DNA of 64,000 nt from Alteromonas aquimaris (GTDB lineage: Bacteria > Pseudomonadota > Gammaproteobacteria > Enterobacterales > Alteromonadaceae). The stretch spans positions 372,001-436,000 of the forward strand of contig NZ_JAPFRD010000011.1 of NCBI RefSeq assembly GCF_026183695.1, in the 5' to 3' direction. A program made the translations under genes and the position numbers. The notes below the pieces were generated by a model. That model was not told the DNA's origin. It searched no databases and was given only the letters and a program-made list of their open reading frames with translations. Positions 27,898 through 37,748 of the stretch are shown in pieces. Position 1 is the stretch's first letter; each line of letters starts with the position of its first letter.

Positions 27898-29970
27898 CTA
27901 CCAAATTTTTACGCGCTTCTCAGGAGGCAGGTAAAGCTCATCATCGGGCTTGACGTCAAACGCGGTATAGAATTCTGGAACATTTCTCACCGCGCCATTC
28001 GCTCGGAAGTGGGCAGGCGAATGGGTGTCAGTTTGTACGCGAGTACGCAGCGCTTCATCGCGATATTTATTTGCCCATACCTGACCAAAGCCGATAAAGA
28101 CACGTTGCTCGCCAGTAAAGCCATCCATCACCGGCGCTTCTTCGCCTTCAAGAGACATTTTATAGGCTTTAAGGGCGATACTGATACCGCCTAAGTCACC
28201 AATGTTTTCCCCCAGGGTGTATTCACCGTTTACATTAAGGTCGGGTAACGCTTCGAACTGGTTATACTGATCAACCAGTTGCTTGGTACGGTTTTCAAAC
28301 TCTTTACGGTCTGTGTCTGTCCACCAATTTCTCAACACGCCATCACCATCAAATGTACTGCCTGAGTCATCGAAGCCATGACCAATTTCATGACCAATAA
28401 CCGCACCAATACCCCCATAATTCACTGCGTCTTCCGCATTCATATCAAAGAACGGCGGCTGCAAGATTGCCGCAGGAAAAACAATTTCATTCTGCGGAGG
28501 ACTATAATAAGCGTTAACTGTTTGCGGCGTCATGCCCCACTCGTGATCCCATACTGGACCTCCTTGCTTTTCAAGGGCTTCAGCATACCGGCGATCGGCA
28601 GAACGCTTGATATTACCAAGCAAGTCATTGGCTTCTACCGATAACGCACTGTAGTCGGTCCATTTGTCAGGATAACCAATTTTTACACTGAATTTAGATA
28701 ATTTGTCCAGGGCCTGCTTGCGGGTCTCGTCGGTCATCCAGTCAAGTTCATTGATGCTGTCTTTGTACGCCGCCAATAAATTATCCACCATTTCCATCAT
28801 GCGTTCTTTCGCTTCAGGTGGGAAATGCTTTTTAACGTATACTTTGCCTATAATCTCACCCACGTGCGGGTCTAGAAAGTCCACCGCTCGACGCCATTGG
28901 GGGCGCTGCTCTTCTACCCCATGTAAAACTTTACTGTAAAATTCGAAATTTGCTTCATCAAACGCACTGGTAAGGTGGCTAGCAGTTGCTTTAATTAAGT
29001 GCCAGCGCAGGAAGGTCTTCCATTGATCAAGCGGCGTCTTGGTGATCAGACTGTCTAGCTCTTTGGCAAAATCGGTTTGCATGAATACCAGGCCGTCGAT
29101 ATCAGTGATTTGGGCCTGAGATAAGTAGGCGCTCCAATCGAAATCAGGCATCACGGTTTTCAGCTCATCCAACGATACTTTGTTGTAGTTTGATGCCCAA
29201 TCCCGTGTCTGCTCTTTTTTCATGTGTAGCGATGCAATGTCGGTTTCAAACTTCATCAACATCTCAGCGCTCTTCGCGGGTTCATCGAAGCCGGCCAGAG
29301 TAAACATTTTTTCAATATGTTTAACGTAAGCATCGCGGATAGTTTGCGAGCTTTCATCCTCTTTAAAGTAATATTCTCGCTCTGGTAAGCCTAATCCATT
29401 CTGCCAGATGTACATCATATACGTATCCGGCTGTTTGAAGTCTACGTATTGACCCAGGGAAAATGGGGAGCCATAGCCGTAGCGATTAGCATACGCAAAA
29501 TAGGACGCCAGTTCTGAGTAGTCAGAAATCGCATCGATCATGGCTAAATCTTTATTCAGCGGCTCCAGACCTAACTTGTTGCGTGTTTCCATATCCATAT
29601 AGGAAGCATAGAAATCGCCGACTTTCTGCTCATCAGAGCCTTTTTCAAAATCGCCGCTGGCGGACTCTTCGATAATGGCTTTTACATCATCCTGTGCTGC
29701 ATCACGCAGAATGTTAAAGGCGCCGTAGCTGGACTTATCTGCAGGTATATCAGTTTTGTCTACCCATTTTCCATTAACATAACGGAAAAAGTCGTCACCA
29801 GGATCGACTGACATATCCATATTCTCTTTGACCACCCCAGAGGTGAGTTGTGATTTATTTTCGTCCTGTTTTTGGGTCTGGGCGGTTTCGGTATTGCTTG
29901 TATCAGTTGGTTGCGGGCTACAAGCCGCCAATCCTAAGACGATGCTTAGGCTGAGTAATGTACGTTGCAT
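27898..29970 (-). CDS. M13 family (neprilysin-like) zinc metallopeptidase lipoprotein
   Basis: A 690-residue envelope endopeptidase of the PepO/neprilysin family. The signal peptide ends in lipobox LAAC, followed by a Thr/Gln-rich linker. The zinc site is GHEIGHGFDD with the third ligand glutamate in the downstream ENIGDLGG. Other family landmarks are VNAYYSPPQNEIVFPAAILQPPFF and the C-terminal VRNVPEFYTAFDVKPDD. M13 enzymes cut short peptides, so a role in peptide use or turnover at the envelope is likely. AGGAAA precedes the ATG. It converges on the DUF481 gene. Confidence 0.96.
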   Translation of the reverse strand: MQRTLLSLSIVLGLAACSPQPTDTSNTETAQTQKQDENKSQLTSGVVKENMDMSVDPGDDFFRYVNGKWVDKTDIPADKSSYGAFNILRDAAQDDVKAIIEESASGDFEKGSDEQKVGDFYASYMDMETRNKLGLEPLNKDLAMIDAISDYSELASYFAYANRYGYGSPFSLGQYVDFKQPDTYMMYIWQNGLGLPEREYYFKEDESSQTIRDAYVKHIEKMFTLAGFDEPAKSAEMLMKFETDIASLHMKKEQTRDWASNYNKVSLDELKTVMPDFDWSAYLSQAQITDIDGLVFMQTDFAKELDSLITKTPLDQWKTFLRWHLIKATASHLTSAFDEANFEFYSKVLHGVEEQRPQWRRAVDFLDPHVGEIIGKVYVKKHFPPEAKERMMEMVDNLLAAYKDSINELDWMTDETRKQALDKLSKFSVKIGYPDKWTDYSALSVEANDLLGNIKRSADRRYAEALEKQGGPVWDHEWGMTPQTVNAYYSPPQNEIVFPAAILQPPFFDMNAEDAVNYGGIGAVIGHEIGHGFDDSGSTFDGDGVLRNWWTDTDRKEFENRTKQLVDQYNQFEALPDLNVNGEYTLGENIGDLGGISIALKAYKMSLEGEEAPVMDGFTGEQRVFIGFGQVWANKYRDEALRTRVQTDTHSPAHFRANGAVRNVPEFYTAFDVKPDDELYLPPEKRVKIW

Positions 29971-30520
29971 GATGTTTCCTGTCTGGTGCGCTTAATAACG
30001 CATCTGTCTATAAACGTTCCTGTCGAGCAGGGCTTTGCATCCTCTTTAATAACACGACCAAGTCAGTAGTAAAACTATTTATCGTAGAAATACATAACTT
30101 GTAACAACTCTGCTGTGTTGTCGCCTCTCATTGCTAGGCAACTCAGCTCATCAGACGTTAAAGTTGCCCGCATAAGTTCACTCAACAATAGGGTCGCCAT
30201 GAATTAACAACATAACGCTGATGACGTCGTTTTGTTTTTAAAATAGGAGTTTTTCCATCTACGCATCAGCAAATATGCATAGAATCTGTAGCATCCCATG
30301 CACCGGGACAGCATCTAGGTAATAAAATGGTATTAGAGTTGGAAAAGGGGAAGTCGCTGCGATAACACTTACGTTACGAGGCACTACTGAATGAGGTGGG
30401 CTGAAGCGGAAGTAACAGGACACAAAGATAAGATTAAACCAATGACATTAACAATACCTTGAAAAAGTTGAATCTACCCTCACAAAGCTAAGGTTTACAA
30501 AGTATTCCTGAGTGTTACGA
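29971..30520. other. Gene-free interval before the ABC exporter
   Basis: A 550-base stretch between two divergent genes, the M13 peptidase and the exporter. I see no coding frame with a ribosome site, no tRNA-like fold and no insertion-sequence end. It must hold promoters for both flanking genes, but I cannot pick a confident -35/-10 pair. Confidence 0.4.
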
Positions 30521-32362
30521 ATGTTTTCATTTTTTGAACGATTGACGAAACCGTTTCCGAATCCTCCACCCACACAACCGCCAGAGAGTCTGGTGGCATT
30601 TTGTCGCCACTATACCCAGGGTATGTGGTGGGTGATCGCAATCGTGTCAGTGCTAGGTGCACTGGTCGCCATGCTGGAAGTGACCTTATTTGGATTCTTA
30701 GGTCAATTGGTAGACTGGTTTGCCACTCACGACCGTGCAACGTTCCTGCAGCAAGAAAAATGGACTCTGATCGGGATGAGCGTGGTGGTTATTATGCTTA
30801 TCCCTGGGCTCATTCTCATTCGCTCGCTTTTTAATCGTCAGGCCTTGATGGGAAATTATCCCATGCGGATCCGCTGGAATGCTCATCGTTACTTACTTAG
30901 CCAGAGCGTGAGTTTTTTTCAGAACGAGTTTGCCGGCAGGGTAGCCACCAAAGTTATGCAAACTGCTTTATCTGTTCGCGAAGCAGTAATGAAGCTACTG
31001 GATTTGATGGTGTATATCAGTGTGTATTTCCTTTCCATGGTGGTGTTGGTTTTTAGCATTGACTGGCGTATGGCTATTCCGTTAGTAATTTGGTTTGCAG
31101 TTTACCTCTCCATTCTAAGAGTATTGGTGCCTAAATTAAAAACCGTGTCGCAAGCGCAGGCTGATGCCCGCTCCATGATGACAGGACGCATTGTGGACAG
31201 CTACACCAATATCACTACGGTAAAGCTGTTCTCTCACAGTAAACGTGAAGCAGATTACGCCAAAGACAGTATGGGTAATTTCTTACATACCGTATATCCG
31301 CAAATGAGATTGGTAACGGTACTGGAAACCTGTGTTGAGATAGCAAACGCATTGCTCATTTTTTCCGTGGCGGCCATGTCGGTGTATTTATGGTTACATA
31401 ATGTCACCAGTCCTGGTGACATTGCAGTAGCGGTAAGTTTGTGTTTACGACTTAATGGCATGTCTCACTGGATAATGTGGGAAGTTTCTGCGCTGTTTGA
31501 AAATATCGGCACCGTACAGGATGGAATGAATACTTTGGCGAAGCCCGTTGCGGTAAAAGATGCGGTAAAACCGACGTTATTTAGCGTTAAAGGCGGGGAG
31601 ATCCATTTTGACAGCATAAATTTTGGTTACACTGGGGTAGAGGGTCATCCGGTAACAGTGTTTAAGAATTTAAATCTGCGAATCAAGCCAGGCGAGAAAG
31701 TTGGTTTAGTGGGACGCTCGGGGGCGGGTAAGTCCACGCTGGTTAATTTATTGATGCGATTTTACGACATTCAGTCTGGCAGTATTAAAATTGATGGGCA
31801 AGATATCCGGCAGGTGCCGCAAGAACATTTACGTTCACAAATAAGTATGGTCACCCAGGATACTTCTTTGATGCATCGTTCTGTAAGAGATAATATTTTG
31901 TATGGCAGAGCGAATGCCACCGAAGAGGAGATGATCCGAGCAGCAAAACAAGCAGAAGCCCACGATTTTATATTGACCCTTTCCGATAGCGCAGGACGAA
32001 CCGGATATGACGCCCATGTGGGCGAGCGCGGCGTTAAACTCTCAGGAGGGCAACGTCAGCGTATTGCGATTGCGCGTGTATTGCTTAAAGATGCACCTAT
32101 TTTAGTATTAGATGAAGCCACCTCAGCGTTAGATTCTGAAGTAGAAGCCGCTATTCAGGATTGTTTAAATCAGGTGATGCAGAATAAGACAGTTCTGGCT
32201 ATTGCTCACCGGCTTTCAACAATCGCTAAAATGGACAGATTACTGGTTTTGGATGAAGGAGAAATTGTTGAAGCGGGTACACATAGCGAATTAATCGCCA
32301 AAGAGGGCATATATGCCAAATTGTGGGCCCACCAAACGGGCGGTTTCATTGGTGTGGAATAG
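30521..32362 (+). CDS. ABC exporter, fused permease and ATP-binding protein
   Basis: An MsbA/MdlB-like half-transporter of 613 residues that should work as a dimer to export lipids, drugs or peptides. The N-terminal membrane domain has about six hydrophobic segments (first around residues 32-55). The nucleotide-binding domain has Walker A GRSGAGKST with K404, Q-loop in MVTQDTSLMHRSVRDN, signature LSGGQRQR, Walker B ILVLDEATSALD and the switch histidine in AIAHRLSTI. ATG at 30521 is used; a GTG at 30512 would add three residues. Substrate unknown. It lies just upstream of the tRNA-Trp promoter. Confidence 0.94.
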   Translation: MFSFFERLTKPFPNPPPTQPPESLVAFCRHYTQGMWWVIAIVSVLGALVAMLEVTLFGFLGQLVDWFATHDRATFLQQEKWTLIGMSVVVIMLIPGLILIRSLFNRQALMGNYPMRIRWNAHRYLLSQSVSFFQNEFAGRVATKVMQTALSVREAVMKLLDLMVYISVYFLSMVVLVFSIDWRMAIPLVIWFAVYLSILRVLVPKLKTVSQAQADARSMMTGRIVDSYTNITTVKLFSHSKREADYAKDSMGNFLHTVYPQMRLVTVLETCVEIANALLIFSVAAMSVYLWLHNVTSPGDIAVAVSLCLRLNGMSHWIMWEVSALFENIGTVQDGMNTLAKPVAVKDAVKPTLFSVKGGEIHFDSINFGYTGVEGHPVTVFKNLNLRIKPGEKVGLVGRSGAGKSTLVNLLMRFYDIQSGSIKIDGQDIRQVPQEHLRSQISMVTQDTSLMHRSVRDNILYGRANATEEEMIRAAKQAEAHDFILTLSDSAGRTGYDAHVGERGVKLSGGQRQRIAIARVLLKDAPILVLDEATSALDSEVEAAIQDCLNQVMQNKTVLAIAHRLSTIAKMDRLLVLDEGEIVEAGTHSELIAKEGIYAKLWAHQTGGFIGVE

Positions 32363-32410
32363 CCGTGAAGCACTTATTAGCGTATCATTAGAATTAAGGT
32401 GACAAAGCGC

Positions 32411-32438
32411 TTGTATCTCAAGAACGGTTAAGTATAAT
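32411..32438 (+). promoter_or_regulatory. Probable sigma-70 promoter for tRNA-Trp and secE-nusG
   Basis: TTGTAT (32411-32416) and a perfect TATAAT (32433-32438) are 16 bases apart. A GC-rich discriminator (CGCCTCCC) follows, as at stringently controlled stable RNA promoters. It lies 90 bases upstream of the tRNA gene. Confidence 0.75.
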
Positions 32439-32528
32439 ACGCCTCCCTCCCTTGCGATACCGCACTTTCCACTAAAAGACGCTAATTTCCCAAGGGTAGT
32501 GTAAATAAAATTTGCTATTAAAAGCTTC

Positions 32529-32605
32529 AGGGGTGTAGTTCGAATTGGTAGAACAGCGGTCTCCAAAACCGATGGTTGGGGGTTCGAGTCCCTCCACCCC
32601 TGCCA
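32529..32605 (+). tRNA. tRNA-Trp (anticodon CCA)
   Basis: A complete cloverleaf: acceptor AGGGGTG pairs with CACCCCT, the anticodon loop is CTCCAAA with CCA at 32563-32565, the T-arm contains GGTTCGAGTCC, and the encoded 3' end is GCCA. It is very similar to E. coli tRNA-Trp. It precedes secE, an order common near the secE-nusG region of gammaproteobacteria. Confidence 0.98.
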
Positions 32606-32667
32606 AATTATCACTTATCTTAATGCGAAGGTAAGTTTGAACGATGCAGTATTGTTAGGATCGTAAC

Positions 32668-33045
32668 ATGAGCGAAAAAACGGAAAGTACATCAAACCCA
32701 CTCGATATGTTGAAGTGGCTGGTTGTTTTTGCCTTGCTGATAGGTTTAGTGACAGCAAATTATATGTTTGGTGAGTACTCAGTACTTTACCGCGCTTTGG
32801 TCGCCGTAGCGGTTGGCGCAATTGCGTTGTTTATCGCAGCCACTACCGAAAAAGGTAGCACTTTCCTTTCCTTTGCGAAGGATTCAAGAATGGAAGTGCG
32901 CAAGGTTATTTGGCCAACGCGTCAGGAAACCAACCAAACCACATTGATTGTCATTGCTGCAACTGTAGTGGTGGGGTTAATTTTGTGGGGGCTGGATGGC
33001 ATAATTGTCCGCGTAGTCGGCTTCATTACTGGTATAGGAGCCTAA
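32668..33045 (+). CDS. secE: Preprotein translocase subunit SecE
   Basis: Essential clamp subunit of the SecYEG channel in the inner membrane. The 125 residues contain three hydrophobic segments (about 16-33, 41-57 and 91-115), like the three-helix E. coli form, and the conserved amphipathic stretch with EVRKVIWPTRQET just before the last helix. It is followed after 3 bases by nusG, as expected for the operon. Confidence 0.97.
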   Translation: MSEKTESTSNPLDMLKWLVVFALLIGLVTANYMFGEYSVLYRALVAVAVGAIALFIAATTEKGSTFLSFAKDSRMEVRKVIWPTRQETNQTTLIVIAATVVVGLILWGLDGIIVRVVGFITGIGA

Positions 33046-33048
33046 GCC

Positions 33049-33594
33049 ATGACTGAAGAAAAAAAGAAAAGATGGTATGTAGTTCAAGCGTATTCTCAGT
33101 ATGAATCACGGGTTAAGAAAACCCTGCTTGAATACATCAAGATGCATAATATGGAAGAGTACTTCGGGCAGGTTTTAGTACCGACAGAAGAAGTGGTCGA
33201 AATGCGTGCAGGCCAGAAACGTAAATCAGAGCGTAAGTTTTACCCAGGCTACGTACTGGTTGAAATGGAAATGAATGAAGATTCGTGGCACTTGGTTAAG
33301 AGCGTACCGCGGGTGCTGGGTTTCATCGGTGGCACCTCTGATCGTCCAATGCCTATTTCACAGCGTGAGGCAGATGCGATTCTAAACCGACTTGAAGAGT
33401 CGGTTGATAAGCCAAAGCCCAAAACTTTATTCGAACCTGGCGAAGTGGTACGTGTTACCGATGGGCCGTTTGCCGATTTCAACGGTGTCGTCGAAGAAGT
33501 CGACTACGAAAAGAGCCGCGTGAAAGTATCAGTATTGATTTTTGGGCGGTCTACACCCGTCGATCTGGAATTTGGTCAGGTCGAAAAGGGTTAA
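33049..33594 (+). CDS. nusG: Transcription termination/antitermination factor NusG
   Basis: Binds RNA polymerase, suppresses pausing, and links polymerase to Rho or to ribosomal protein S10. The 181-residue product has the NGN domain from [11 protein letters not shown] through [10 protein letters not shown] to [10 protein letters not shown], then a linker and the KOW domain with [19 protein letters not shown]. Length equals E. coli NusG. It is unusually followed by a terminator and a channel gene rather than by rplK. Confidence 0.98.
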   Translation: MTEEKKKRWYVVQAYSQYESRVKKTLLEYIKMHNMEEYFGQVLVPTEEVVEMRAGQKRKSERKFYPGYVLVEMEMNEDSWHLVKSVPRVLGFIGGTSDRPMPISQREADAILNRLEESVDKPKPKTLFEPGEVVRVTDGPFADFNGVVEEVDYEKSRVKVSVLIFGRSTPVDLEFGQVEKG

Positions 33595-33610
33595 TTCCTT
33601 TTATTTACTC

Positions 33611-33637
33611 AAAAGCGGCTTACAGCCGCTTTTTTTG
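33611..33637 (+). terminator. Intrinsic terminator after nusG
   Basis: AAAAGCGGCT and AGCCGCTTTT form a strong stem with a 3-base loop, followed by a run of Ts. It should end the tRNA-Trp/secE/nusG transcript before the mechanosensitive channel gene. Confidence 0.93.
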
Positions 33638-33809
33638 TTTATTCTCCCCGCTAGTCTAGGCATATCAAATATCAGTGCAATTTGTTATAACCCAGAAGCT
33701 TCTAAATATGCTCACCTCATCGTGGAACTGTATTATTTCTTCTTTTTAAGAAATTCCTGAATCTTCTTCTACACTTAACTCATTAACTTGGTTTTTGGGG
33801 GCTATCTTT

Positions 33810-34850
33810 TTGATTAAAGTGTTAATGATCGTATGGGTCGCATTTTGTGTACAACTGGCTTTTGGCCAAGATGTGATGTCAGCTTTAAGCCAGCAACAGG
33901 CAGCAAATCAGCAAGAACAAGGTAATGAAAACCCGCCGCCTCCAAATAGCGAGGAAATGGCATCTGAACCTGAACTTTCCCCCATCGCCATGTTGAAAAA
34001 AACACTGTATGACATTTATCAGGACTTTATAGAACGCTTACCCTATCTAGGCGCCGGTTTAATTGTCATCATTTTAACCTGGATCATTTCAAACCTTATC
34101 GGACGCGCCGTATTTAAAGTGGCACATTCGCGTAAACTCAGGCGGTCTCTGTGCGAACTGTTCTCCCGTCTAACTGTTATTTTTGTATGGATTTTAGGTT
34201 TACTGATAGCGGCCATGATTATGTTTCCCGGCTTAACTCCTGCAAAGGCGTTAGGGGGACTGGGTCTTGCTTCAGTGGCTATTGGCTTTGCATTCAAAGA
34301 AATATTTGAAAACTTTTTCGCAGGAATTTTGCTGTTATGGAAATATCCCTTCGAATCAGGCGATTTTATTGAGTGTGAATCCATTCTTGGCAGAGTTGAA
34401 GATATCTCGGTCAGGATGACACAAATTCGTAAAACCAATGGTGAGCTGGTCGTCATGCCCAACTCATTTTTATTTAAAAATCCGGTGAACGTGCTGACAG
34501 ATAGAGATGTGAGACGCATTACTATCATGACAGGTGTCGCTTATGACGAAGATGCAGACAAGTCGGTAGAGGTGATCGAGGAAGCATTAAAGCAATGTGA
34601 AACTGTAGATCATGATCATCCCGTAGAAATCTTTCTCAACGGTTTTGGCGCTAGCAGTATTGATATCGAAGTAACCTGGTGGACCAGTCCTACTCCATTA
34701 GGCCACCGCAAATCCCGCAGTGAAGTAGTCAGTGCGGTTAAACGTGCACTGGATGAGGCCGGCATAGAGATACCTTTCCCTTATCGTACGCTTACCTTTA
34801 AGGAGCCATTGCCCCTTGAAAGGCTATCGCCATCAACGCAAAACGAATAA
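33810..34850 (+). CDS. MscS family small-conductance mechanosensitive channel
   Basis: An inner-membrane channel that opens under membrane tension to release solutes on osmotic downshock. The 346-residue form has a signal-like leader (to AFGQ), a Gln/Pro-rich periplasmic segment, then helices near residues 80-100 and 120-140 and the pore helix in AKALGGLGLASVAIGFAFKE, with its Gly/Ala packing pattern. The cytoplasmic beta domain follows with GDFIECESILGRVEDISVR and NGELVVMPNS. Start choice is uncertain: TTG at 33810 has GGGGG upstream; TTG 33795 and ATG 33825 are possible. It sits between nusG and rplK, which are adjacent in E. coli. Confidence 0.9.
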   Translation: MIKVLMIVWVAFCVQLAFGQDVMSALSQQQAANQQEQGNENPPPPNSEEMASEPELSPIAMLKKTLYDIYQDFIERLPYLGAGLIVIILTWIISNLIGRAVFKVAHSRKLRRSLCELFSRLTVIFVWILGLLIAAMIMFPGLTPAKALGGLGLASVAIGFAFKEIFENFFAGILLLWKYPFESGDFIECESILGRVEDISVRMTQIRKTNGELVVMPNSFLFKNPVNVLTDRDVRRITIMTGVAYDEDADKSVEVIEEALKQCETVDHDHPVEIFLNGFGASSIDIEVTWWTSPTPLGHRKSRSEVVSAVKRALDEAGIEIPFPYRTLTFKEPLPLERLSPSTQNE

Positions 34851-35292
34851 TGCTTTACGCAATGACGAGTATTTCCTTAGCGCACAAGCATCACCCCTTT
34901 ACCCGGCCCCCCAGCACAAAGCTGGAGGGTCTGAGTCAATCCTGAAAGGGTCCTCGTATTGCCTGATATTAGCTTGCGCATGACTAAAATTACTTGAACC
35001 CTCACCGCTGCCCAGTGTTGTATTTGTGCGTTTGACATCAATCCTTTCTGCAGCGATATGGCGCGTTTCACTATCTTTTGCCCTCTGTGAAGCCTACATA
35101 ATTTAATGCCCCACAGACCACAGCTCAGTGTTTCAGATGAGAACACGAAAGTTCAAAATATCAACATTTAGGGTTGCGAAGGGCTGTGTATTCATCTATA
35201 ATTCGCGCCCTTTTAAATGGAAACGGGAAGCCATTTGAGCAAATATTCTCGATATTTGCGAGGCGTTAGACCCATAAACGAGAGCAATTACT
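34851..35292 (+). promoter_or_regulatory. Upstream region and leader of rplK, with a strong promoter
   Basis: A 442-base region without a credible gene. It holds a good sigma-70 promoter: TTGCGA at 35174-35179, 17 bases, then a perfect TATAAT at 35197-35202, followed by a GC-rich discriminator (CGCGCCC) typical of growth-rate-controlled ribosomal operons. The leader of about 85 bases runs to the rplK ATG. The promoter is needed because the nusG transcript is cut by its own terminator. Confidence 0.85.
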
Positions 35293-35721
35293 ATGGCTAA
35301 AAAAGTAACTGGCTTAATTAAGCTACAGGTTGCGGCAGGTGCTGCTAACCCAAGTCCACCGGTTGGTCCTGCATTAGGTCAGCACGGTGTAAACATCATG
35401 GAATTCTGTAAGGCTTTCAATGCGAAAACTGAAAGTCTTGAGAAAGGCGCTCCAGTTCCAGTAGAAATTACTGTTTATGAAGATCGCTCTTTCACATTCG
35501 AAACTAAAACTCCTCCAGCGTCTTATTTGCTTAAAAAAGCAGCTGGCATCAAGAGTGGTTCTGGCCGTCCTAACACTGAGAAAGTGGGTAAAGTTACCCG
35601 CGCTCAGTTAGAAGAGATAGCAAAAACTAAAGAACCGGATCTGACTGCTGCTGACCTTGACGCTGCAGTTCGCACTATCGCGGGTTCTGCTCGCTCAATG
35701 GGCTTGAACGTAGAGGACTAA
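35293..35721 (+). CDS. rplK: 50S ribosomal protein L11
   Basis: Binds 23S rRNA at the GTPase-associated centre and is needed for RelA activation. The 142-residue protein starts [20 protein letters not shown] and has the [19 protein letters not shown] and [19 protein letters not shown] stretches of the family. Length equals that of E. coli L11. It is followed after 4 bases by rplA, with which it forms an operon normally repressed by L1. Confidence 0.98.
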   Translation: MAKKVTGLIKLQVAAGAANPSPPVGPALGQHGVNIMEFCKAFNAKTESLEKGAPVPVEITVYEDRSFTFETKTPPASYLLKKAAGIKSGSGRPNTEKVGKVTRAQLEEIAKTKEPDLTAADLDAAVRTIAGSARSMGLNVED

Positions 35722-35725
35722 TCGA

Positions 35726-36421
35726 ATGGCTAAATTAACAAAACGTGCTCGCCTAATCCGCGACAAAGTTGATTCAACTAAAGAGTATGAAATCAACGAA
35801 GCTGTTGCTCTATTAAAAGAACTAGCTACTGCTAAGTTCGCAGAAAGTGTAGACGTAGCAGTAAATCTTGGTATTGATGCCAAGAAATCTGATCAGAACG
35901 TTCGTGGTGCAACGGTACTACCTAACGGAACTGGTAAAGAAGTTCGTGTTGCCGTGTTCACCCAAGGCGCTAACGCAGAAGCTGCGAAAGAAGCAGGTGC
36001 GGATATCGTCGGTATGGAAGATCTTGCTGAGCAAGTGAAAAAAGGCGAAATGAACTTTGACGTAGTGGTTGCCAGCCCAGACGCTATGCGTGTTGTTGGT
36101 CAATTAGGTCAAATTTTAGGTCCACGTGGCCTGATGCCTAACCCAAAAACTGGCACAGTAACGCCAGACGTTGCGACTGCAGTTAAGAATGCAAAAGCAG
36201 GTCAGGTTCGCTACCGTAACGATAAGAACGGTATCATCCACGCAAGCATCGGTAAGATCGCTTTTGAAGCGAACCAGATTCAAGAAAACTTAGAAGCATT
36301 ACTTGAAGCATTGAAGAAAGCTAAGCCTTCTTCAGCGAAAGGTACTTACATCAAGAAAATTAGCTTAAGCACCACTATGGGCGCTGGCGTTTCTGTTGAT
36401 AAGGCAAGCGTAGGTCAGTAA
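35726..36421 (+). CDS. rplA: 50S ribosomal protein L1
   Basis: Forms the L1 stalk near the ribosomal E site and represses its own operon by binding the mRNA. The 231-residue product contains the family stretches [30 protein letters not shown] and [12 protein letters not shown]. The gene follows rplK closely and precedes a 300-base structured leader for rplJ. Confidence 0.98.
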   Translation: MAKLTKRARLIRDKVDSTKEYEINEAVALLKELATAKFAESVDVAVNLGIDAKKSDQNVRGATVLPNGTGKEVRVAVFTQGANAEAAKEAGADIVGMEDLAEQVKKGEMNFDVVVASPDAMRVVGQLGQILGPRGLMPNPKTGTVTPDVATAVKNAKAGQVRYRNDKNGIIHASIGKIAFEANQIQENLEALLEALKKAKPSSAKGTYIKKISLSTTMGAGVSVDKASVGQ

Positions 36422-36721
36422 TGCGACCCGCTGATGTGATTGCACATCAGCTTCTCTATATGGTTATGGGTTGGAGCTGAAAATTAGCTTGCTAAATTTT
36501 AGCTCCCGTCCAAGACCGCAGGCGTGCAGCAGTAAAAGAGGTAAGAGAACTTTTACATTCAATGCTCACTTAATACACAAGCCTGCGCAGACGGTGGTTT
36601 GACTCAGACTCTCTGGGGTAGCAAACACCGTAGAGCGGTATAACCATTTCGGTTATATCAATCTGTGAACCCTGATGTGAAAGTAATTTGCTTGATCATC
36701 AGATACAAAGAGGTGAACTCA
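36422..36721 (+). promoter_or_regulatory. rplJ leader with a probable L10-binding RNA element
   Basis: The leader folds into several hairpins. A perfect 9-base stem lies at 36430-36451. A longer bulged stem lies at 36473-36506 (GGAGCT with AGCTCC). The main element is 36506-36594: CCGTC pairs with GACGG (36590-36594) and GCAGGC (36518-36523) with GCCTGC (36581-36586), separated by an asymmetric internal loop (CAAGACC against GCA), and capped by a GTAAAAG/CTTTTAC hairpin. An asymmetric loop between two stems fits the kink-turn-like site where the L10/L12 complex represses its own mRNA. The assignment is by position and fold. Confidence 0.65.
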
Positions 36722-37240
36722 GTGGCACTAGGATTAGCAGCTAAAAAAGAGATCGTAGCGGAAGTTTCCGAAGTTGCGTCTCGCGCTCTATCTGTTGCCG
36801 TCGCTGAATACCGTGGGATGGAAGTTGCAGAGCTGACTGACCTGCGCGTTCAAGCTCGTGAGCAAGGCGTATACCTGAAGGTTGTACGTAACACTCTGGC
36901 TAAACGTGCTTTGGCAGACAGCAAATTTGCTGACTTAGACAGCGCCTTAACTGGCCCGCTTATCTACGGCTTCTCTATCGATGCACCTGGTGGTGCAGCG
37001 CGTCTTTTCAAAGACTATGGGAAGAAGAACGATAAGCTTAAAGTTACTGCACTTTCAATTGGCAGTGGTCTGCTTGGTCCAGAAAAACTGGATGCAGTGG
37101 CGTCACTTCCAACCCGCGACGAAGCGCTTGCAAAACTTCTTGCAACCTTCAAAGCACCGGTGGGCAAATTCGTTCGCACTATCAACGAAGTACCTACCAA
37201 ATTTGTGCGCGTATTGGCGGCGATCAAAGACACCAAGTAA
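36722..37240 (+). CDS. rplJ: 50S ribosomal protein L10
   Basis: Base of the ribosomal stalk, anchoring L7/L12 dimers to 23S rRNA, and autogenous repressor of its own mRNA. The 172-residue protein begins [15 protein letters not shown], has [14 protein letters not shown] and [13 protein letters not shown], and a helical C-terminal tail. The start is GTG at 36722, behind AGAGGTGA; the open frame upstream is the leader and not coding. It is followed by rplL. Confidence 0.97.
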   Translation: MALGLAAKKEIVAEVSEVASRALSVAVAEYRGMEVAELTDLRVQAREQGVYLKVVRNTLAKRALADSKFADLDSALTGPLIYGFSIDAPGGAARLFKDYGKKNDKLKVTALSIGSGLLGPEKLDAVASLPTRDEALAKLLATFKAPVGKFVRTINEVPTKFVRVLAAIKDTK

Positions 37241-37296
37241 TTGGTTTCTTTGGCATATTGATTTTTTTAACTTATTAAACCCGGGAGTTTAGAGAA

Positions 37297-37671
37297 ATGG
37301 CTCTAACTAAAGAAGATATTTTGAACGCGATTGCTGAAATGCCAGTTATGGAATTGGTTGAGCTAATCGAAGCTGCTGAAGAAAAATTCGGCGTTGAAGC
37401 AACTGCTGCTGTTGCAGTAGCTGCAGGTCCTGCTGCCGCTGCTGAAGCTGCAGAAGAAAAGACTGAATTCGATGTAGTTATGACTTCATTCGGTGCCAAC
37501 AAAGTTGCTGTTATCAAAGCAGTACGTGGCGCAACTGGCCTAGGTCTTAAAGAAGCTAAAGAAGTAGTTGAATCTGCTCCTAAAGCTATCAAAGAAGGCG
37601 TAAGCAAAGACGAAGCAGAAGAACTGAAGAAGCAGCTTGAAGAAGCTGGTGCTGAAGTTGAAATCAAGTAA
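37297..37671 (+). CDS. rplL: 50S ribosomal protein L7/L12
   Basis: Stalk protein that recruits translational GTPases. The 124-residue product has the N-terminal dimerisation helices ([20 protein letters not shown]), an Ala-rich hinge and the C-terminal domain with [24 protein letters not shown], the factor-binding surface. High expression is expected, and the codon use looks strongly biased. It is followed by an attenuating terminator before rpoB. Confidence 0.98.
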   Translation: MALTKEDILNAIAEMPVMELVELIEAAEEKFGVEATAAVAVAAGPAAAAEAAEEKTEFDVVMTSFGANKVAVIKAVRGATGLGLKEAKEVVESAPKAIKEGVSKDEAEELKKQLEEAGAEVEIK

Positions 37672-37704
37672 TCTGAATTAATCAGATTACCTGCCTTAAT
37701 TGGC

Positions 37705-37738
37705 AAGGCTGGTGGTTTTTTTAACCACCAGCCTTTTT
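37705..37738 (+). terminator. Attenuator-like terminator between rplL and rpoB
   Basis: AAGGCTGGTGGTT and AACCACCAGCCTT form a 13-base perfect stem with a T-loop and further Ts downstream. In E. coli a partial terminator at this place lets only a fraction of transcripts continue into rpoBC, and this hairpin probably does the same. Confidence 0.9.
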
Positions 37739-37748
37739 GCGCTGTGGG

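Noticed and set aside
34877..35146. Leftward open frame of 89 codons upstream of rplK
   Set aside because: It has no ribosome site, an unlikely composition and no recognisable motif, and lies in the promoter region of rplK.
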